This document shows positions 61,933-64,000 of a DNA stretch of 64,000 bases, in pieces. Both the position numbers and the translations under genes were made by a program. Positions within the stretch are counted from its first letter, which is position 1; each line of letters opens with the position of its first letter. Source of the stretch: Sphingomonas limnosediminicola. Its GTDB lineage: Bacteria; Pseudomonadota; Alphaproteobacteria; Sphingomonadales; Sphingomonadaceae. The stretch covers positions 992,001 to 1,056,000 of the forward strand of contig NZ_BAABBM010000001.1 of the NCBI RefSeq assembly GCF_039537965.1, written 5' to 3'. The notes beneath the pieces are model-generated. The model did not search any database and was not told the DNA's origin. It saw nothing but the letters and a program-made list of their open reading frames with translations.

Positions 61933-63428
61933 TGCGCTCTGCGGGCGAGTCAGCCGTAACGGCTTTGACGGATCGGCCGTCCTCGCAAAGCGGCCTGAAC
62001 ACAGGTGCATTTGCACGGCATCGGATCCGATTCACATCAAACATTGCAGGGCCGATTTTCTTCGTCGCCGATCTGATTTGCCTTGGCCTCAGCGTACCCC
62101 TTTCACTAATCGCCTACCGTCTGTTTTTCGCTGACCGGCTAGTCACGTCGGTCGGCATATTCGCATTTTCATCTGCTGGCGCGACCTACCTGCTGATCCG
62201 GGCCTCACGTCACGCTTACAATCGCACGCTTGTGAACCTCTTCGAGCACGAAGCGGATTCTGTGATTGACGCGCTCGCAGCAGTGCTCATCGCCTCTGCA
62301 CTCGTTTGGCAGTTCGGGATGATTGAGAATCTCTCGCGGGGCATTGCGATACTTTTCCTGCTTTCCTTCAGTGCTCTGCTTCTCGCATCGCGACCCATTG
62401 TTCGCGGCGCCGTTCGGTACCTTGCCGGCAGCGGATCGATCGAACAGCGGATCGTCTTTTACGGCGCGGATCCGGCTTCGATAGCCATGATCCGCCGCAT
62501 CATCGAGCTGATGGACCTACCGCACCTTAAGTATTTGGGAGTCGCCGACGACCGGCCGAAGGTGAAGTCGGTCGACGGCCTGAAGATGATCGGTGGGCTG
62601 GACCAAGTGCTGGAACTCGCGCGTCAGGGCGAACTCGATCAGGTTCTGTTCTGCGTGCCGAACATGCCCCCGCAGCGTCTTCACGCAATCGTTGAAGAAC
62701 TCAGCAACGTCTCCGTCGACGTTGCCGTCGTCCCGTCCGAGGCCATTCAGCTAGCACCGGATTATCGCGTGCACCTTCTCGGCCAGCTGCCCGTGCTGAC
62801 GCTGTGGCAACGGCCGTTCCGTGACATCAACGGTCTAGTAAAGCGCGGCGAGGATCTGCTTATCGCCGGCACGGCGACGGCCCTTCTTTCACCGGTTATG
62901 CTGATCGTTGGCTTACTCGTGAAAATCTCCAGCCCGGGCCCGGTTTTCTTCGTTCAGCCGCGCATTGGTTTTAACAATGAGCTCATCCGCGTGCTCAAGT
63001 TTCGTACCATGTTTGCCGACCGGTCGGACCTGAAGGCCGAGCAGACCACGACGGCAAACGACCCGCGCGTGACGCCGATCGGTCGCTGGCTGCGACGCCT
63101 GAGCCTTGACGAGCTGCCGCAGCTGCTGAACGTCATCAAGGGCGACATGTCGCTCGTCGGGCCGCGCCCGCACGCGACGCACATGAAGGTCGGCGAGCGT
63201 TATTATCAGGATGCGGTCCGTGGCTACGCCGGTCGCCATCGCGTGAAGCCCGGCATCACTGGACTGGCGCAGGTTAAGGGTGTGCGCGGCGAGATCCGCA
63301 CGATCGAGCGCGCGAAGCTCCGCGTCGAATATGATCGGAAATATATCGAGAATTGGTCGGTCTGGCTGGATCTCGGGATCTTGCTCGCGACTTTCCGCGC
63401 CGTCCTTTACGACGCCGACGCTTATTAA
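61932..63428 (+). CDS. Undecaprenyl-phosphate sugar phosphotransferase (WbaP/ExoY type)
   Basis: 498 residues. Four or five N-terminal helices (residues 40-160) precede a Rossmann-like region with [17 protein letters not shown], and the C-terminal bacterial sugar transferase domain has [37 protein letters not shown] and [12 protein letters not shown]. It transfers a sugar phosphate, most likely glucose-1-phosphate, to undecaprenyl phosphate and starts the repeat unit. The translational coupling to the TPR lipoprotein is unusual and tight. Confidence 0.93.
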   Translation: MRSAGESAVTALTDRPSSQSGLNTGAFARHRIRFTSNIAGPIFFVADLICLGLSVPLSLIAYRLFFADRLVTSVGIFAFSSAGATYLLIRASRHAYNRTLVNLFEHEADSVIDALAAVLIASALVWQFGMIENLSRGIAILFLLSFSALLLASRPIVRGAVRYLAGSGSIEQRIVFYGADPASIAMIRRIIELMDLPHLKYLGVADDRPKVKSVDGLKMIGGLDQVLELARQGELDQVLFCVPNMPPQRLHAIVEELSNVSVDVAVVPSEAIQLAPDYRVHLLGQLPVLTLWQRPFRDINGLVKRGEDLLIAGTATALLSPVMLIVGLLVKISSPGPVFFVQPRIGFNNELIRVLKFRTMFADRSDLKAEQTTTANDPRVTPIGRWLRRLSLDELPQLLNVIKGDMSLVGPRPHATHMKVGERYYQDAVRGYAGRHRVKPGITGLAQVKGVRGEIRTIERAKLRVEYDRKYIENWSVWLDLGILLATFRAVLYDADAY

Positions 63429-63431
63429 TTA

Positions 63432-64000
63432 TTAAGCGGGCTCGCCCAACTTCTCGTTGATCAGGCTGATCGTGTTCTGGATGTTGCCGCGCGAGGATGC
63501 ACCGAACACAATCGACTGGACGTAAGGCTCATCGAGCACCCACTCGATTGCCTCGCGCGGCGCGATGCCACCCGACGCGAAGATCGACATGGCGATCATC
63601 CGCGGCGAGTACCGCTCGGCCGCATCGCGATATCCCTGGATGCCACCGCTCATGCGGAAGCCGATCTTGTTGACGTTGGCGCAGACGATCGGGTTCTTGA
63701 CCCCTGCTTCGTCGAGCAACGGTAGTAACATGGGCACGTTCATCGTAATGAAGCCGGGTTCCGCGCCATATTTCTTCTTCACGTGCCGGGCGAAAGCGCC
63801 CAGCGCGTCGACGGCCCGAAGGCCGATTACAAGGTCGGTGACGACGTTCTGAAGGAAGATGATCGGCGTCGGCAGGCCATGGAACATTTTCATTTCGGCA
63901 TCGACGAGCAAGCCGATCATCGCGCTCATGTCCTGCGTCGCGAGCGCCCTGCCGCCGCGAAGCACGGTGTCGACCAGGCCATCCTTGGGCAGGAACTTAC
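63432..64000 (-). CDS. Hypothetical TIM-barrel-like protein, C-terminal part, cut by window edge
   Basis: About 189 residues of the C-terminal part are visible; the frame continues beyond 64000 (a GTG at 63965 is internal). Segments include FLQNVVTDLVIGLRAVDALG, FITMNVPMLLPLLDEAG and a final SIVFGASSRGNIQNTISLI. The last segment resembles the end of aldo-keto reductase-type barrels, but I do not recognise the family. It is convergent with the sugar transferase gene, the stops being 4 bases apart. Confidence 0.6.
   Translation of the reverse strand, partial: KFLPKDGLVDTVLRGGRALATQDMSAMIGLLVDAEMKMFHGLPTPIIFLQNVVTDLVIGLRAVDALGAFARHVKKKYGAEPGFITMNVPMLLPLLDEAGVKNPIVCANVNKIGFRMSGGIQGYRDAAERYSPRMIAMSIFASGGIAPREAIEWVLDEPYVQSIVFGASSRGNIQNTISLINEKLGEPA

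Noticed and set aside
1-64000. CRISPR arrays, insertion sequences, integrases and rRNA genes
   Set aside because: None was seen: no regularly spaced repeats, no transposase or recombinase motifs, and no rRNA-like sequence.

Overview
The window reads as the chromosome of a sphingomonad-type alphaproteobacterium. The evidence is a GC-rich coding style, PEPxxWA-type C-terminal sorting signals, an XrtV-type exosortase with EpsI and EpsD partners, a valS/PopZ-like/tolC/pcm gene neighbourhood, and a soluble FixL-FixJ pair. All identifications are made by eye from translated sequence.

Positions 1-13600 are mostly leftward housekeeping genes: a truncated membrane protein, a GNAT acetyltransferase, a PLP decarboxylase, hemB, a MATE exporter, valS, an S9 peptidase, a PopZ-like polar protein, a TolC channel and a Pcm-like protein, with one rightward lipid kinase. 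A tRNA-Cys lies at 13791-13864. Positions 14130-16272 carry a small conserved gene followed by fixL and fixJ. Two matched long hairpins follow. Positions 16578-26542 hold a tripartite exporter operon (HlyD adaptor, ATPase, two tandem FtsX/MacB-type permeases) divergent from an NtrC-type regulator and its sensor kinase.

Positions 26.8-63.4 kb are an accessory-looking envelope and exopolysaccharide region with changing gene direction and several gene-poor stretches. It holds glycosyltransferases, acyltransferases, methyltransferases, a flippase, a polymerase, sugar-nucleotide genes (manC and a UDP-glucuronate decarboxylase), a formyltransferase fused to a propeller domain, two PEP-CTERM-type proteins, and an FeeM-like acyltransferase. 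The exosortase V/EpsI/accessory/EpsD set follows, then a GumB-barrel-GumC-CpsD export operon, and a TPR lipoprotein with the initiating polyprenyl-phosphate sugar transferase. These parts together could start a repeat unit on a lipid carrier, build and decorate it, flip and polymerise it, export it, and sort surface proteins.

The most striking observation is regulatory. Two sites almost 10 kb apart, one in front of the exporter operon and one upstream of the pcm-tolC genes, have the same layout. Each has a leftward consensus sigma-54 promoter, and about 72 bases downstream a pair of 16-bp TGTCC-N6-GGACA palindromes spaced 5 bases apart. The NtrC-type regulator encoded beside the exporter is the obvious candidate to bind both. 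That would tie the inner-membrane pump to its outer-membrane channel in one sigma-54 regulon.
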